Numbered from the stretch's first letter, positions 25,717 to 36,085 are shown. The stretch: DNA of 64,000 nt from JAFMDF01 sp965222705 (GCA_965222705.1 CBDCUO010000042.1:24245-88244); one strand, 5' to 3'. Numbers and translations: made by a program. Notes: generated by a model not told the origin, from the sequence alone.

Positions 25717-26697
25717 TTACTCCATTTTATCACGTAAAGATTTTCCTACTTTGATTAATAAATCTCTGGTCGCACGGATACCTTCCTCTGCAGATAACTT
25801 ACTGCCTTCGTATTCGACGCCAACGTAGCCCCGGTAGCCAGCATCCTTGACAATTTTCATCATTTTTAGATAGTCCGTTTTGGTTTCATTGCCTTGTGCA
25901 TTAAAATCATGTGATTTGGCGCTGACAGCTTTGGCGTGTTTCATCATCTCTTTTACGCCAAGGTAGCGGTCATATTCTTCGATGCACTTGCCCTCCCAGG
26001 GGCCTGCCTCATTCCGTTTGACACAAAAATTGCCAAAATCGGGCAAGGTGCCGCAATTGGATTTATTAATGGTATCCATAACGCCTACCAACCATTTTCC
26101 ATTAGAGGAATAACTGCCATGATTTTCTACGATGATATTGATGCCTACCTTGGCAGCATAATCTGCCAGATTGCCCAATCCGTTAACAGCAGCACTGGCT
26201 ACTTCTTCTGCTGTCCCCTTGCCAAACGCATTGACGCGAATAGAATGGCAGCCCAGGTATTTAGCGGCATCCACCCATTTGTGGTGATTTTCTACGGCTT
26301 TTTTGCGCTCGGCATCATTGGGATCGCCTAGCCCGCCTTCATTATCCACCATGATCAAGAGGCTTTTAACCCCATTGTCTGAAGCGCGCATTTTCATCTG
26401 CTTCAGATAGTCCATATCCTTTGCTTTGGTCTTAAAAAATTGACTGACATATTCGACCGCTTCGATACCAAAGTCATTTTTGGCTTTGGCAGCGAAGTCT
26501 AAATTGTCCAATTTGCCGCTGAAGAACTTTTTGTTCAAAGACCATTGAGCTAGCGATATTTTAAAAAATAAATTATTGGGAATTGGTGTATTGACCATTG
26601 CTTTTTGGTTGGTGTCGCAGCCATATATTCCAAATAAGCCTAAACCGACGGCTGCTTGACTAGATTGCACTAAAAATGTTCTCCTTGTTTTTTTCAT
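25717..26697 (-). CDS. Exported sugar-isomerase-like TIM-barrel protein
   Basis: The 326-aa protein begins with a twin-arginine-like signal (MKKTRRTFLVQSSQAAVGLG) and a cysteine (IYGC) that may be lipidated. The body is a xylose-isomerase-like TIM barrel: IIVENHGSYSSNGKW, TLPDFGNFC, VSAKSHDFN and YRGYVGVEYEG contain the metal-binding Glu, Asp, His and Glu. Exported proteins of this type in Bacteroidota are usually sugar or inositol-like isomerases or epimerases; the substrate is unknown. The gene stands alone, with 221 bp upstream that show no other feature. Confidence 0.85.
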   Translation of the reverse strand: MKKTRRTFLVQSSQAAVGLGLFGIYGCDTNQKAMVNTPIPNNLFFKISLAQWSLNKKFFSGKLDNLDFAAKAKNDFGIEAVEYVSQFFKTKAKDMDYLKQMKMRASDNGVKSLLIMVDNEGGLGDPNDAERKKAVENHHKWVDAAKYLGCHSIRVNAFGKGTAEEVASAAVNGLGNLADYAAKVGINIIVENHGSYSSNGKWLVGVMDTINKSNCGTLPDFGNFCVKRNEAGPWEGKCIEEYDRYLGVKEMMKHAKAVSAKSHDFNAQGNETKTDYLKMMKIVKDAGYRGYVGVEYEGSKLSAEEGIRATRDLLIKVGKSLRDKME

Positions 26698-26918
26698 GTC
26701 TTTACATCGTTTACTTGTTATCTATGAACAAATCTAATAATATAATAGCAAATATAAACAAGGAATCAAATATGTTGATAAATATTGCTGATAAAGGATG
26801 CGGGGCAGGTTTGCCATTATACAGCCAACAGAATACGGCACTTTAAAATATGGCTACAAAATTCAATGACGCCGTAAGACGAATTATCAATCCATTTTAC
26901 GTTTTTATCAAAAGGAAA

Positions 26919-28952
26919 TTATACCTTCCAAAACCTCAAAAGCAAGCCCTCGATACCCAAAAAGACCAAAGCCAAAATAATCGCCCACCGCCATAAAGGA
27001 ATTCCTTGGCTGCGCGTCCCAATCAACTGTTCAAAATTGGTATTTGCATGGGCGGTTAAGACGGTAATATTTTCTCCAGCCTGCGTTTTCAAATCCGCTT
27101 CATTCCAGTAGTCCAATCGGGATTCTTTTCGATCATAATTGAAAGCATATTTGCCCAGGATTTCAGACTCCTTCAAAAATAAATTATAGTAGCCAGAAGT
27201 TTTCACTTGATCATAAACCCCCAGTATGACTTTGGAGCCGATACCCGTTTGTTCGGGAATAAATTCTTCGCCTTCTCCCTTTAGTTTATAGACCATTTCC
27301 GAGCCAGTCAATTGTTGATTGTCTGCCTCTACATAATCATCTTTGCCAATAGTGTAAGCAATGCGTTGGTCCTTACCAGAGGAAATGGCCATTTTATAGA
27401 GCATGGGGATAAAAATCTCTCCATTTCTAACCAAATTGCTATAATCTTCTTCCAAAGGGGCTGCACAAAGGTACAAATTGCCCTTATCAAAACGGTATTT
27501 GCTTAAAAAAGAAGTTCCATCCCGATAACTGAGCAATTTTTCTTCCTTACTTCGACTAAATGCAGAGAGCTTGTAGCTGACTTTTGTGACAGGTAGGGTT
27601 AGGTTGGATCGCTTATTTTCAAATACATCTTTAAAAATAAACTCTTCATAATTGATCCGCCCGACTTCTTTTTCTTCTTGTTCCAGTGCGACCAATGCAT
27701 TGGCTTCGAAGGCATTTAAAAAGCTTTTATAGGTGTTAATATTAGCATTTCTGCCAGGGAAAACCAGTAAATTGCCTCCATTTTTGACATATTGATTCAG
27801 TTCAAAAGCTAGTCCGGTAGAGATGGCGGTCAAGCCATTTAATACAATCATTCGGTAGTCCGAAAATTTGGAGTACTCCAAATTTTGGCTCAACTGATTG
27901 GTTATTTTAAAATAGGGAGCCCCCGTGAAAGCGGCATTCAGATATTTATTTTGTTCCACTTCATTGATGGCCAGCACATGGATGATCTCCGCTACATTAA
28001 ATGCAAAAAAGTAATGGTCATCAAATTGCACTGGATAGTCCGTAATGGATAGTTTCGCTTCGTACCAACCCGTATGCGGAATGCTTAGATTGACGGTATC
28101 GCTAATGGCAGAGTTAGCGGGGATAGATAGCGTGCCCACCGGCTTTTCCTGCCCGTCATATTGGAGCGATAAGCGCAGGTTTTCGGCATTGGTATTATTG
28201 TGATTTTGTACTCGTACGATGAGCTGATTGGATTGATTGACCATTTGAACGGGGGCATCAAACCAACAGGAATCTATACTTATGTTTTTTTCCTGTACAG
28301 ATTGTAAAGGAACCAAATTGACTGCTACGCTAGTGTCTGTATAGTTTTGAATATCCGTAATATTTTTTTGAAAATCAGAAATAAGATAGGATATATTATT
28401 GCCTTGATCCGGTGCATTTAATACCTGTTTTTGACGGGCCAGGACCTTGCTCAGTTCCTGTACAGCCGGACTTATTTTGATTTCTTCTACCAATGCCAGC
28501 GCATCCTCTTTGCTTAGCATTCGTTGGTGTCGGCCCTCAAAATCGTTGGTTAAAACTTGAAACTGGTCTTCGTCTTGATAGGCTTTAATAATTTCCCTGG
28601 CGCGTTGTTTGCCTTTTTCCAATAGAGGTACATCTTCACTTAAGGCACTCATACTGAAGGAATTATCAATAAACAAGCTCACTGCCTTTCGCCCTTTTTT
28701 TACGGTAGCATCCACCGGAATAAAGGGTTGGGCAAAAGCAAATACCAAAAAAGCCATTGCCAACAACCGCATCAGAAGGGTCAATAAATTTTTTAACCTG
28801 GAGCGGGCAGCCGTTTCTTCTTTTACCTCTTTTAAAAATTTGACATTGGTAAAATATACCTTCTTAAATCGGCGGAAATAAAACAGGTGGATGATAATGG
28901 GAATAGCCAATGCCAATAAAGCCCATAAAAAAGTCGGATATAAAAATTGCAT
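26919..28952 (-). CDS. BatA-like membrane protein with VWA domain
   Basis: The 677-aa protein starts with the BatA/aerotolerance N-terminal motif: a membrane helix (LYPTFLWALLALAIPIIIHL) followed by FYFRRFKKVYFTNVKFLKEV and a second helix. A VWA-like domain follows at about 85-240 (FIDNSFSMSAL has the MIDAS DxSxS). A large exported region leads to a last membrane helix near the C-terminus (WRWAIILALVFLGIEGLLLR). Related genes often sit with MoxR and DUF58 genes; none is next to it here. Role is probably envelope integrity or stress, by analogy only. Confidence 0.85.
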   Translation of the reverse strand: MQFLYPTFLWALLALAIPIIIHLFYFRRFKKVYFTNVKFLKEVKEETAARSRLKNLLTLLMRLLAMAFLVFAFAQPFIPVDATVKKGRKAVSLFIDNSFSMSALSEDVPLLEKGKQRAREIIKAYQDEDQFQVLTNDFEGRHQRMLSKEDALALVEEIKISPAVQELSKVLARQKQVLNAPDQGNNISYLISDFQKNITDIQNYTDTSVAVNLVPLQSVQEKNISIDSCWFDAPVQMVNQSNQLIVRVQNHNNTNAENLRLSLQYDGQEKPVGTLSIPANSAISDTVNLSIPHTGWYEAKLSITDYPVQFDDHYFFAFNVAEIIHVLAINEVEQNKYLNAAFTGAPYFKITNQLSQNLEYSKFSDYRMIVLNGLTAISTGLAFELNQYVKNGGNLLVFPGRNANINTYKSFLNAFEANALVALEQEEKEVGRINYEEFIFKDVFENKRSNLTLPVTKVSYKLSAFSRSKEEKLLSYRDGTSFLSKYRFDKGNLYLCAAPLEEDYSNLVRNGEIFIPMLYKMAISSGKDQRIAYTIGKDDYVEADNQQLTGSEMVYKLKGEGEEFIPEQTGIGSKVILGVYDQVKTSGYYNLFLKESEILGKYAFNYDRKESRLDYWNEADLKTQAGENITVLTAHANTNFEQLIGTRSQGIPLWRWAIILALVFLGIEGLLLRFWKV

Positions 28953-29218
28953 ATTTTTGAAAGTCGGATTTTAGCGGGTGCAAGAATTTTCTACAAATTC
29001 CGTTCTCGAAGAATCTTTTGCTTATCCAAAACTCATGGTAAAACTAACAACTCTTACGTTTTATTGTTTTTTTTGTTGTTTAGAAAAAAAAATTGGAGAA
29101 CAGAAATAGTTGAAGTAGAACCAAAAACTACTTTTTCTTTTTTTTAATTATAACTTCACACGATTTGTTGAATAAAGTGCTATTTTTGTTTTTTAAAAAA
29201 TGCGATTAACTGTCCTAC
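28953..29218. other. Intergenic region with divergent promoters
   Basis: This 266-bp AT-rich gap separates the divergent BatA-like and ruvB genes. TATTTTTG at 29181-29188 fits the -7 box for ruvB. A clear -33 box at the right distance was not found. No gene is visible. Confidence 0.4.
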
Positions 29219-30244
29219 ATGCAAAATCCACACCTTGATCCTACAGGCGAAAACCTTAGTGGCGAAGAGCAACAGGTCGAAAAAGCACTTCGCCCCAAAA
29301 GTCTGGACGACTTTAGCGGCCAACCCAAGATAGTAGATAATCTAAAGGTCTTTATCGAAGCGGCTAAATTGCGAGGAGAGGCTTTGGATCATGTATTGCT
29401 GCACGGCCCACCCGGATTGGGCAAAACGACCCTATCCCATATCATCGCCAATGAATTGGAGGCAGCATTAAAAATGTCTTCTGGACCCGTATTGGAAAAA
29501 CCTGGCGATCTAGCCGGCTTGCTAACAAACCTGGACGAGGGAGATGTGCTGTTTATTGACGAAATTCACCGTTTGAATACGGTGGTGGAGGAATACCTCT
29601 ATTCCGCTATGGAAGATTACCGTATTGATATTATGATCGATAGCGGACCCAACGCCCGGAGCATTCAGATTACGCTCAACCCCTTTACGCTGATAGGAGC
29701 AACGACTCGTATGGGTTTATTGACTGCTCCCATGCGCGCTCGATTTGGGATCAACTGCCACCTGGATTATTACGATGTAAAAGTATTGGAAAAAATAATC
29801 AACCGTTCGGCCAGCATCCTAAAAGTACCCATTACCTCCGAGGGAGCTGCCGAAATCGCCCGCCGTAGTCGAGGAACCCCCCGAATCGCCAATGCCCTCT
29901 TGCGTAGAATCCGCGACTTTGCTCAAATCAAAGGCAATGGCACGATTGACGTAGAGATTTCTGAGTATGGGCTAAAAGCCCTGAATGTGGATGAAAACGG
30001 TTTGGACGAAATGGACAATAAAATCCTTTCAACCATTATCGAAAAATTCAAGGGCGGTCCCGTTGGACTGACCACCATTGCCACCGCTGTTGGCGAAGAA
30101 GCGGGTACGATCGAAGAAGTCCACGAACCCTTTTTGATTATGGAGGGCTACATCCAACGCACCCCCAGAGGCCGCTCCGCTACAGAACGGGCTTACCAGC
30201 ACTTGAGAATCGTGCCGCCTGCTCAGTCGGGGACCCTATTCTAG
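29219..30244 (+). CDS. ruvB: Holliday junction branch migration helicase RuvB
   Basis: The 341-aa AAA+ motor of the RuvAB complex drives branch migration of Holliday junctions. Motifs are LRPKSLDDFSGQ near residue 25, Walker A HGPPGLGKTTLSHI near 64, Walker B VLFIDEIHRLN near 114, the sensor GATTRMGLLTAPMRARFG near 160, and the C-terminal winged helix with IQRTPRGRSATERAY. Length and motifs are normal. The start ATG at 29219 fits the family. Confidence 0.97.
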   Translation: MQNPHLDPTGENLSGEEQQVEKALRPKSLDDFSGQPKIVDNLKVFIEAAKLRGEALDHVLLHGPPGLGKTTLSHIIANELEAALKMSSGPVLEKPGDLAGLLTNLDEGDVLFIDEIHRLNTVVEEYLYSAMEDYRIDIMIDSGPNARSIQITLNPFTLIGATTRMGLLTAPMRARFGINCHLDYYDVKVLEKIINRSASILKVPITSEGAAEIARRSRGTPRIANALLRRIRDFAQIKGNGTIDVEISEYGLKALNVDENGLDEMDNKILSTIIEKFKGGPVGLTTIATAVGEEAGTIEEVHEPFLIMEGYIQRTPRGRSATERAYQHLRIVPPAQSGTLF

Positions 30245-30338
30245 TCCCTGCCTGCCCAATAGGCGTTGGTCTGAGGGGGCTCTGTGCATCAGCAGCCTGT
30301 GTAGTCCGCTATATAGTCTAAGGGACTGATGAATTTCT

Positions 30339-30795
30339 TTAAAAATTTACCGCTTTTGGCAAAAACATAGAGGCATCCCCTCCTCCCTTAATCACCTCTC
30401 GCACCAATGTAGAGCTAATATGTGAATATTGCGGTTGGCTGATCAAAAAGACCGTTTCTACGCCTTGTCCGATGATCTGATTCATCTGGGAAAGCTGTTT
30501 TTCGTAGTCAAAGTCGGAAGCATTTTCGCAAGCCCCGGAGCAGGTAATTGGCTCCTTTTTTGATGCAATAATGCGCTGTCAAGCCTTTGTGTTGATCTAC
30601 CACTACACTCGGTTGGTTGGCAAAGACTGCCTCTATCCAGGCCATGCGTTGGTCTAGGGTGAAAAGCGATTTTTTTTGAGAATTTACGCCCACCGCAATA
30701 ATGATTTTATCAAATAGCGGAATGGCACGCCTGACCAAATAGACATGCCCAATAGTGATTGGGTCAAAAGAACCGGGGAAAACGGCTATTTTCAT
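30339..30795 (-). pseudogene. coaD: Phosphopantetheine adenylyltransferase, frameshifted
   Basis: The enzyme makes dephospho-CoA from 4'-phosphopantetheine and ATP. The first frame (30508-30795) gives 95 aa with PGSFDPITIGHVYL (the nucleotidyltransferase TxGH motif) and NYLLRGLR, then goes out of frame at an A4 run (30523-30526). Dropping one A restores RNASDFDYEKQL and continues through FLISQPQYSHISSTLVRE to a stop at 30339-30341. The corrected product is 151 aa, the normal length. CoaD is essential, so an error in the sequence is more likely than a true loss, unless a second gene exists elsewhere. It converges on ruvB. Confidence 0.85.
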
Positions 30796-30866
30796 GATTT
30801 ATTAATTGTTTGTACAATTGGCATGGTGTAAGAATCGCTGCAGAAGGAAGCCCGCAGTACGGAATC

Positions 30867-33800
30867 TTAAAATAACTCTTTGTCTAAAACAGTTTTGAAT
30901 TGCTTGTTTTTTAAATCCAGTAATGGTGGGACGAAATTTCTCTTTGAAATATCCAATACCCATTTAGCCTGTTTGTCTTCTATTAATAGGTCTTCATAAA
31001 TTCGCTTTATGGGGGTTTTATTATAAAATTCTTTGCGGTGAATTCCGTCTGGAGGTTTTTGCACTTCTTGAGTCACATTAACCATAAAACGTTTGACATT
31101 TTCAGGTTTGGTTTTCCAGACATGTAGCCCATTTTCTTCTCTTAAAAACAAGTGTACACAACTTCCCTGTAATTGAAAGACGACTCCTGCTAATAGATCA
31201 CCTTCTTTTGGGGGGGAAGCAGAGGCTGTTTCTGGCGATTCAAAACTTGTTAAAACGTATTCTTTTTTTTGGTATCGTCCTTTGACTAGGGTCTTTATGG
31301 ATTCCTCTCCTTTAAACGGGATGGTTTCTTTGTATAAACTTTCTCGATACCAAATGGTACAGAGGGTGTAAGTATAGCTCTTCTTTTTGGCTATTTGGGT
31401 ATATAGTTGCTGTATTTCGTTTGAATTGATACCATAAATTGCCAGAAAAGTTTTATTGATTGAAGGGTTCAAGCGGCTCAATAGGGTGACTTTAAAGTCA
31501 AATAGATTACTTTGCCATTGCTTCAAGGCTTCCTGGATACTGGGATCGTAAGTTCCCAAACCCAGATAAGAAACAGAAAGTTGCTCCTCAAACTGCTCAA
31601 CTTGTGCCTTGAGTTGTTCCAATTGCTCTTTACTTTCTAGTAGATAGCTGTATTGTTTTGCTTTTTTTTGATTAGTCCAGAACTTTTCACCCATTTTTTG
31701 CTTTTGTCGCTCCAGTATTTCCAACTTGCTTGATAAGCGGACATAAACCTTGCCTTCTTTTAATTGGACCAACTGTCGCCTTAATTCGCTGGCATAATCG
31801 GCATACTCGATCTTTTCCAATTCTTCCAGTAATAAATCCAGTCCCAATGGGTCAGCTTCTATATGGATATTCAGTTTTCCCTCTACTATTTTGATATTGG
31901 CGATTAGCTGGTCGTCGGGGTCCTGCAAATTTAATTGACGAGCTAAAGGAATAATCAATTGCTCCTTGATTGTTCTTTGTAATTGCCTCGCCCCGTATTG
32001 CGGACTATACCCTTTTTCTGCTAGATAATTATATACTTCTTTGCTGATGTTTAAATCCAGCCGACGATATTGAATACCCTCCAGTTTTTTAAACAAGCCA
32101 ATTTCCCTTTCTACTACAAAATGGATGACTTTGTTTGAAAGGGGGGCAAAAGGAATAACTTCATCAATTCGGTTGAACAACTCAGGCCGAAAGAATTGTT
32201 GAACGGCACTTTGAAAGTGAGTCCTAATGCCTGCTTGATCCTCCGTTTTTTTGAGGCTGATTCGATTGTTTAGTAAATTTGCGGCTCCAATATTAGAGGT
32301 CATAATGATAATGGTACTACAAAAATTGACCAATTTTCCCTGGCTATCGGTTAATCGCCCTTCGCTTAAAACCTGTAATAATAAGTCAAAAAAATTGGGA
32401 TGCGCCTTTTCAATTTCATCGAATAATAAAACACAAAACGGCTCCCTTCTGACTGCCGAGGTCAATAATCCATCACTCCTATAACTCAAGCCAGTTAAGC
32501 GCATGACAGAATAGGCATCTGCGTATTCACTCATATCAAAACGGGTCAGTTTATTTCGATTGCCAAACATGAATTGGGCGAGTACCTTTGCCAGTTCCGT
32601 TTTACCTACCCCTGTAGGACCGACAAATAATAGGGAAGCAATGGGCTTTCCAGTTTTGGTTAAAGCTGTTTTGACGCCGGCCAAAATATCCACAATGCGT
32701 TCCACCGCATTTTCCTGCCCAAAGACCGTATGGTTAAAATTATTTTTAATCTCAGTTGGATACATAGGCACCTCTGGATCTACCATGAATAGGGGCATCC
32801 CCGTTTCTTCACAAAAATACTCAATCACGGCAGCGCGACTCAGCTTGTTCGGGTGCTTTTGGTCGAGTGATTTTTGATTGATCAAAATACTTTCTAAGAA
32901 GCGAATCGGCTTGCCGGGTAAGCCGGCATAGGGCGTAAACCTGCGATTGAGGCGAAGCGTTTCCCGAATGGCTTCCGGATCAATTCGAATGTGCCGACTA
33001 GCAGCTAGATCGTTTACTTTTTGGATAATAATTTCCTTTAGGTCTTCTTGCTTTGGCTCTTTTAGACGGATAATCTGAAAAAGGGGCAAGTAATTGGGGC
33101 TGTGCAACTCAATACGGGCAAATTCTTCTTCCGAGCATTCAGATACCAGATTTATTGTACCTCTACTGAGGAAAGGACGCAAATAATCGGCCATGCTTAC
33201 GCTATTCCCTTCGTATTTGCCCACTTCAAATAGCTCCATGAAATTTCGGATAAATAAGACATCATTAGTATTGCCCAGTTCCCTGCACACGATTGCTAAA
33301 TTATCTTGCCAGCCGGTATCCCTGGTCAATTCCTTTATCATTACAGAAGCAGTGCTTTCCCAAAACTCTCCTTCGATTTTTCGCTTATTTCGCTGGCGGA
33401 CTATTTCCCAAACCAATGCGGTTTTGCCAACTCCCGACGGACCGACCAGCAGCACATTTCGGTTGAATGTTCCTTTTAATGCTTTTGCCAACTGATCCAA
33501 CTCTGCTTTTCTACCATAAACAACCCTTTTAGAAATATTTATTTTTTGTGCAATTTTGGTTAATAAGGCTTCTTGGTTATCACTTCCCTGAGATTCTATG
33601 GTTTTTAATGTGGGGAAACGCCATTCGATTTCCATTTGCTCCAGTTTGATTGTGGTTGTCCAGATGGCGGCAAGGAGACTTTGCACCGATTGTAAACGTT
33701 CTTTTCGGGCAAATTCCAGCTTGATAGCTTTTTCTAAGTACAGGCTTAATTTTTCAAAATTATAAGCAAAGCTTTCGACTCCCAAAGTGGGAACAACCCC

Positions 33801-34124
33801 CCAATAACCTTTTTCAGTTTTAGTAAAATAATAATCGAACTCCAGTTCAAAGTCTGGGTAGCTAATTTTATCTTTGGCGGCACTTATACCAATCTTGATG
33901 GTTTGGTGTTGGTAGTCTCCTTCGACGTATTCATTTAAAATTTGGTGAAAATTGCCTTTATTTAATACTTTTTGCTGAAAGATTTCTGCATATTTTCCGG
34001 CTAGTAAATAGAAGGGTTCATTGATTCGAATGGCGGAGGCATCCGTCAATGGAATGCTTAGTACATTTCCCTGTGAAAGGTGTAACTTAAAAGCGTAAAA
34101 CGGAATGGTCATAAAATGTGCCAT
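30867..34124 (-). CDS. ClpB-like double AAA+ ATPase with release-factor-like C-terminus
   Basis: The 1085-aa protein starts with about 190 residues I do not recognise. An AAA+ module follows with Walker A VGPSGVGKTALVW near 225. A second, ClpB/ClpA-type module has GPTGVGKTELAKVL near 500, VLLFDEIEKAHP near 570, MTSNIGAANLL, and FNRIDEVIPFAPL. After the ClpB C-terminal small domain comes a coiled coil (about 795-850) that contains KLEILERQ, KFW, and KAKQ, like the start of release factor RF2. A segment resembling the PCRF core follows (VVFQLQGSCVHLFLREENG, about 980-1000), then IKRIYEDLLIED near the end. The GGQ peptidyl-hydrolase loop is absent. Unfoldase activity is likely; ribosome-linked action is an inference. 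The gene stands alone; there is no ClpP nearby. Confidence 0.7.
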   Translation of the reverse strand: MAHFMTIPFYAFKLHLSQGNVLSIPLTDASAIRINEPFYLLAGKYAEIFQQKVLNKGNFHQILNEYVEGDYQHQTIKIGISAAKDKISYPDFELEFDYYFTKTEKGYWGVVPTLGVESFAYNFEKLSLYLEKAIKLEFARKERLQSVQSLLAAIWTTTIKLEQMEIEWRFPTLKTIESQGSDNQEALLTKIAQKINISKRVVYGRKAELDQLAKALKGTFNRNVLLVGPSGVGKTALVWEIVRQRNKRKIEGEFWESTASVMIKELTRDTGWQDNLAIVCRELGNTNDVLFIRNFMELFEVGKYEGNSVSMADYLRPFLSRGTINLVSECSEEEFARIELHSPNYLPLFQIIRLKEPKQEDLKEIIIQKVNDLAASRHIRIDPEAIRETLRLNRRFTPYAGLPGKPIRFLESILINQKSLDQKHPNKLSRAAVIEYFCEETGMPLFMVDPEVPMYPTEIKNNFNHTVFGQENAVERIVDILAGVKTALTKTGKPIASLLFVGPTGVGKTELAKVLAQFMFGNRNKLTRFDMSEYADAYSVMRLTGLSYRSDGLLTSAVRREPFCVLLFDEIEKAHPNFFDLLLQVLSEGRLTDSQGKLVNFCSTIIIMTSNIGAANLLNNRISLKKTEDQAGIRTHFQSAVQQFFRPELFNRIDEVIPFAPLSNKVIHFVVEREIGLFKKLEGIQYRRLDLNISKEVYNYLAEKGYSPQYGARQLQRTIKEQLIIPLARQLNLQDPDDQLIANIKIVEGKLNIHIEADPLGLDLLLEELEKIEYADYASELRRQLVQLKEGKVYVRLSSKLEILERQKQKMGEKFWTNQKKAKQYSYLLESKEQLEQLKAQVEQFEEQLSVSYLGLGTYDPSIQEALKQWQSNLFDFKVTLLSRLNPSINKTFLAIYGINSNEIQQLYTQIAKKKSYTYTLCTIWYRESLYKETIPFKGEESIKTLVKGRYQKKEYVLTSFESPETASASPPKEGDLLAGVVFQLQGSCVHLFLREENGLHVWKTKPENVKRFMVNVTQEVQKPPDGIHRKEFYNKTPIKRIYEDLLIEDKQAKWVLDISKRNFVPPLLDLKNKQFKTVLDKELF

Positions 34125-34359
34125 GCGGCGAATGTAGGAAAATCCCTAATTTTAAAGAAATTTTAAACCCATTCTAATAGTACAAAACCAAACTGAAAGC
34201 GTTATTATTAATATAATATTAGTATTTGACTATATTAAAATTTGGCGGATAGTTCGCTAATTAGGCGAGGGAAGCCTGTAGCCATAGCTTGCAACAGACG
34301 GGAAGGTTCGTCCAAAAATAACCAGTTTCCATTTCAATTTTTTTTTTAAGCAAACAAAA
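34125..34359. other. Intergenic region, divergent genes
   Basis: This 235-bp AT-rich gap lies between the divergent ClpB-like gene and the Tyr-rich protein gene. A GC-richer stretch at about 34260-34320 contains TAGCCATAGCT, weakly like the inverted loop of the dispersed hairpin repeats. No gene is visible. Confidence 0.3.
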
Positions 34360-36046
34360 ATGCAATCATTTATAAAAACAAAACTATTTCTGCTCGCTTT
34401 TTTTAGCACTTGGTCTTTAATGGCACAACAGGAGCAAATGGCAAAAATAGACTGGAGCCAGGAATATAATGAACCCCCTAATAGCTTCTTGTCTAAAATA
34501 ATTCATACGGATGATGCCGGTTTTTACGGGTTGCGGATCCAAAGTGAAGGAATTGCTGCTGGACAGGCGGATGTATTTGTAGAATATTACAGCCGAAAAT
34601 CTATGAAATTGCGAAAGTCCAGTGCGCTGGATTTAAAATTTAAGAACAAAAATAGAGATTTTGAGGATGTAGTTCGGATGAAAGGAAATATGTATTTGCT
34701 CACTTCTTTTAATAATCAGGCAAAGAAAAAAAATTATCTGTTTGTACAGAACATTCATTTAAAAACCTTAAGAGCAGGGAAGACCTTGACCAAAATCGCA
34801 GAAGTAGCGACTAAGGATCGCTTTCGGGAAGGTGGTTTTCGGCAACATATTTCTAAAGATACCTCCAAAATTTTGATCTATGCTATGCTACCGCGCAAAA
34901 AAAAGCAACCGGAGCGGTTTTCGCTGCAGGTTTTTGACAGCGAGTTCAATCCAATTTGGGCCAAAGAAATCACCTTGCCATTTAATGACGATAATTTTTC
35001 CATAGAAGAATATCGGGTGGATAATGATGGGAACGTGTATATGCTCGGGGTCGTCTATCAAGACAAGACTCGATTTCGTAGGGGTGGAAAACCGACGTAT
35101 CAATATACTTTATTGAGCTATCGAGATAATGGCGAAGCCTTTGAAGAGTACAAAGTGGATTTAGGGGATAAATTTATTACCGATTTGACCTATCGAGTGG
35201 CTCGCAATGGCGATTTAGTCTTTTCCGGTTTTTATTCAGAAAAGGGAACTTACAGTGTTAGGGGCACTTATTTTTTTCGGCTCGACCCAAAAACCAAAAC
35301 CATTTCCAATAAAAACTTAAAGAAATTTAATTTTGATTTTTTGACAGAGTATATGTCGGATAGCAAGCGGGATAAGGCTAGAAAAGCGGCCCAGAAAGGG
35401 GATACTAAAAGAACGGCAGAGCTTTACCAGTACGCTTTGGACGAGCTAATTTTGAGGAGCGACGGAGGAGCGGTTCTGATTGCAGAACAATTTTATGTAG
35501 AGCAGCGATACGATAATCGCTACTATGATCCCTATTATTCTCCTTATGGATTCTACGGTGGTCGCTATAGTCTATACAATCGCTATAATCCCTACTATTA
35601 CGATCGGTACGGAGGCTATAGAGATAATACCCATTATCACCATTATAATGACATCATCGTGGTCAATATCAAGCCGACTGGAGAAATTGAATGGACGGCC
35701 CGCATTCCAAAGCAACAAGTGACGACCAATGACGGGGGGCTATTTTTCTTCCTATGCCATGTCCATTGTTCGGGATAAGTTTTTCTTTGTCTTTAATGAC
35801 AATCCCAAAAACTATGCTCCTGATAAAAAGAGCAATAAATTTTATAATTTTAATGGTAGAAATTCGGTGATTGCTTTTGCAGAGATCAGCAAAAATGGAA
35901 GCGTTTCTATCCGCCCCATTTTTAGTGCAAAAGGCGTATCAGTAGTCGCTCGACCCAAGATTTGTAAACAGGTAGGGCGGAATGAGATGATGATTTATGG
36001 TGAGCGAGGGCGGAAATATCGATTTGGCAGCTTAAAGTTCAATTGA
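34360..36046 (+). pseudogene. Exported Tyr-rich hypothetical protein, frameshifted
   Basis: The first frame (34360-35778) encodes an exported protein with signal peptide MQSFIKTKLFLLAFFSTWSL and cleavage after MAQ. The frame breaks at a run of six G (35734-35739), after VTTNDGG. With five G the protein continues as YFSSYAMSIVRDKFFFVF and ends at 36046, giving about 561 aa. No family is recognised. Parts such as YRVDNDGNVYMLGVV look like beta-propeller-type repeats, and about 390-430 is very rich in Tyr, Asp, Arg and Gly (RYYDPYYSPYGFYGG). It is likely a periplasmic or surface protein. One extra base in a homopolymer may be a sequencing error. Confidence 0.7.
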
Positions 36047-36063
36047 ATTTATCAAATAAAAAA

Positions 36064-36085
36064 AGCCCATGACTCTTCATGGGCT
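36064..36085 (-). terminator. Terminator-like hairpin after the Tyr-rich gene
   Basis: AGCCCATGA (36064-36072) and TCATGGGCT (36077-36085) form a perfect 9-bp stem with loop CTCT. The only T-tract (seven T) lies on the minus-strand side. It starts 17 bp after the plus-strand stop codon, yet by classical rules it would end minus-strand transcription. Confidence 0.55.

Noticed and set aside
30243..30327. RNA element or terminator between ruvB and coaD (AGTCCCT ... AGGGACT)
   Set aside because: The 7-bp arms are 70 bp apart with little internal pairing and no T-tract, so chance cannot be excluded.
34255..34320. Third copy of the dispersed hairpin repeat
   Set aside because: Only a short TAGCCATAGCT stretch resembles the loop, and no paired stem or conserved flank is visible.
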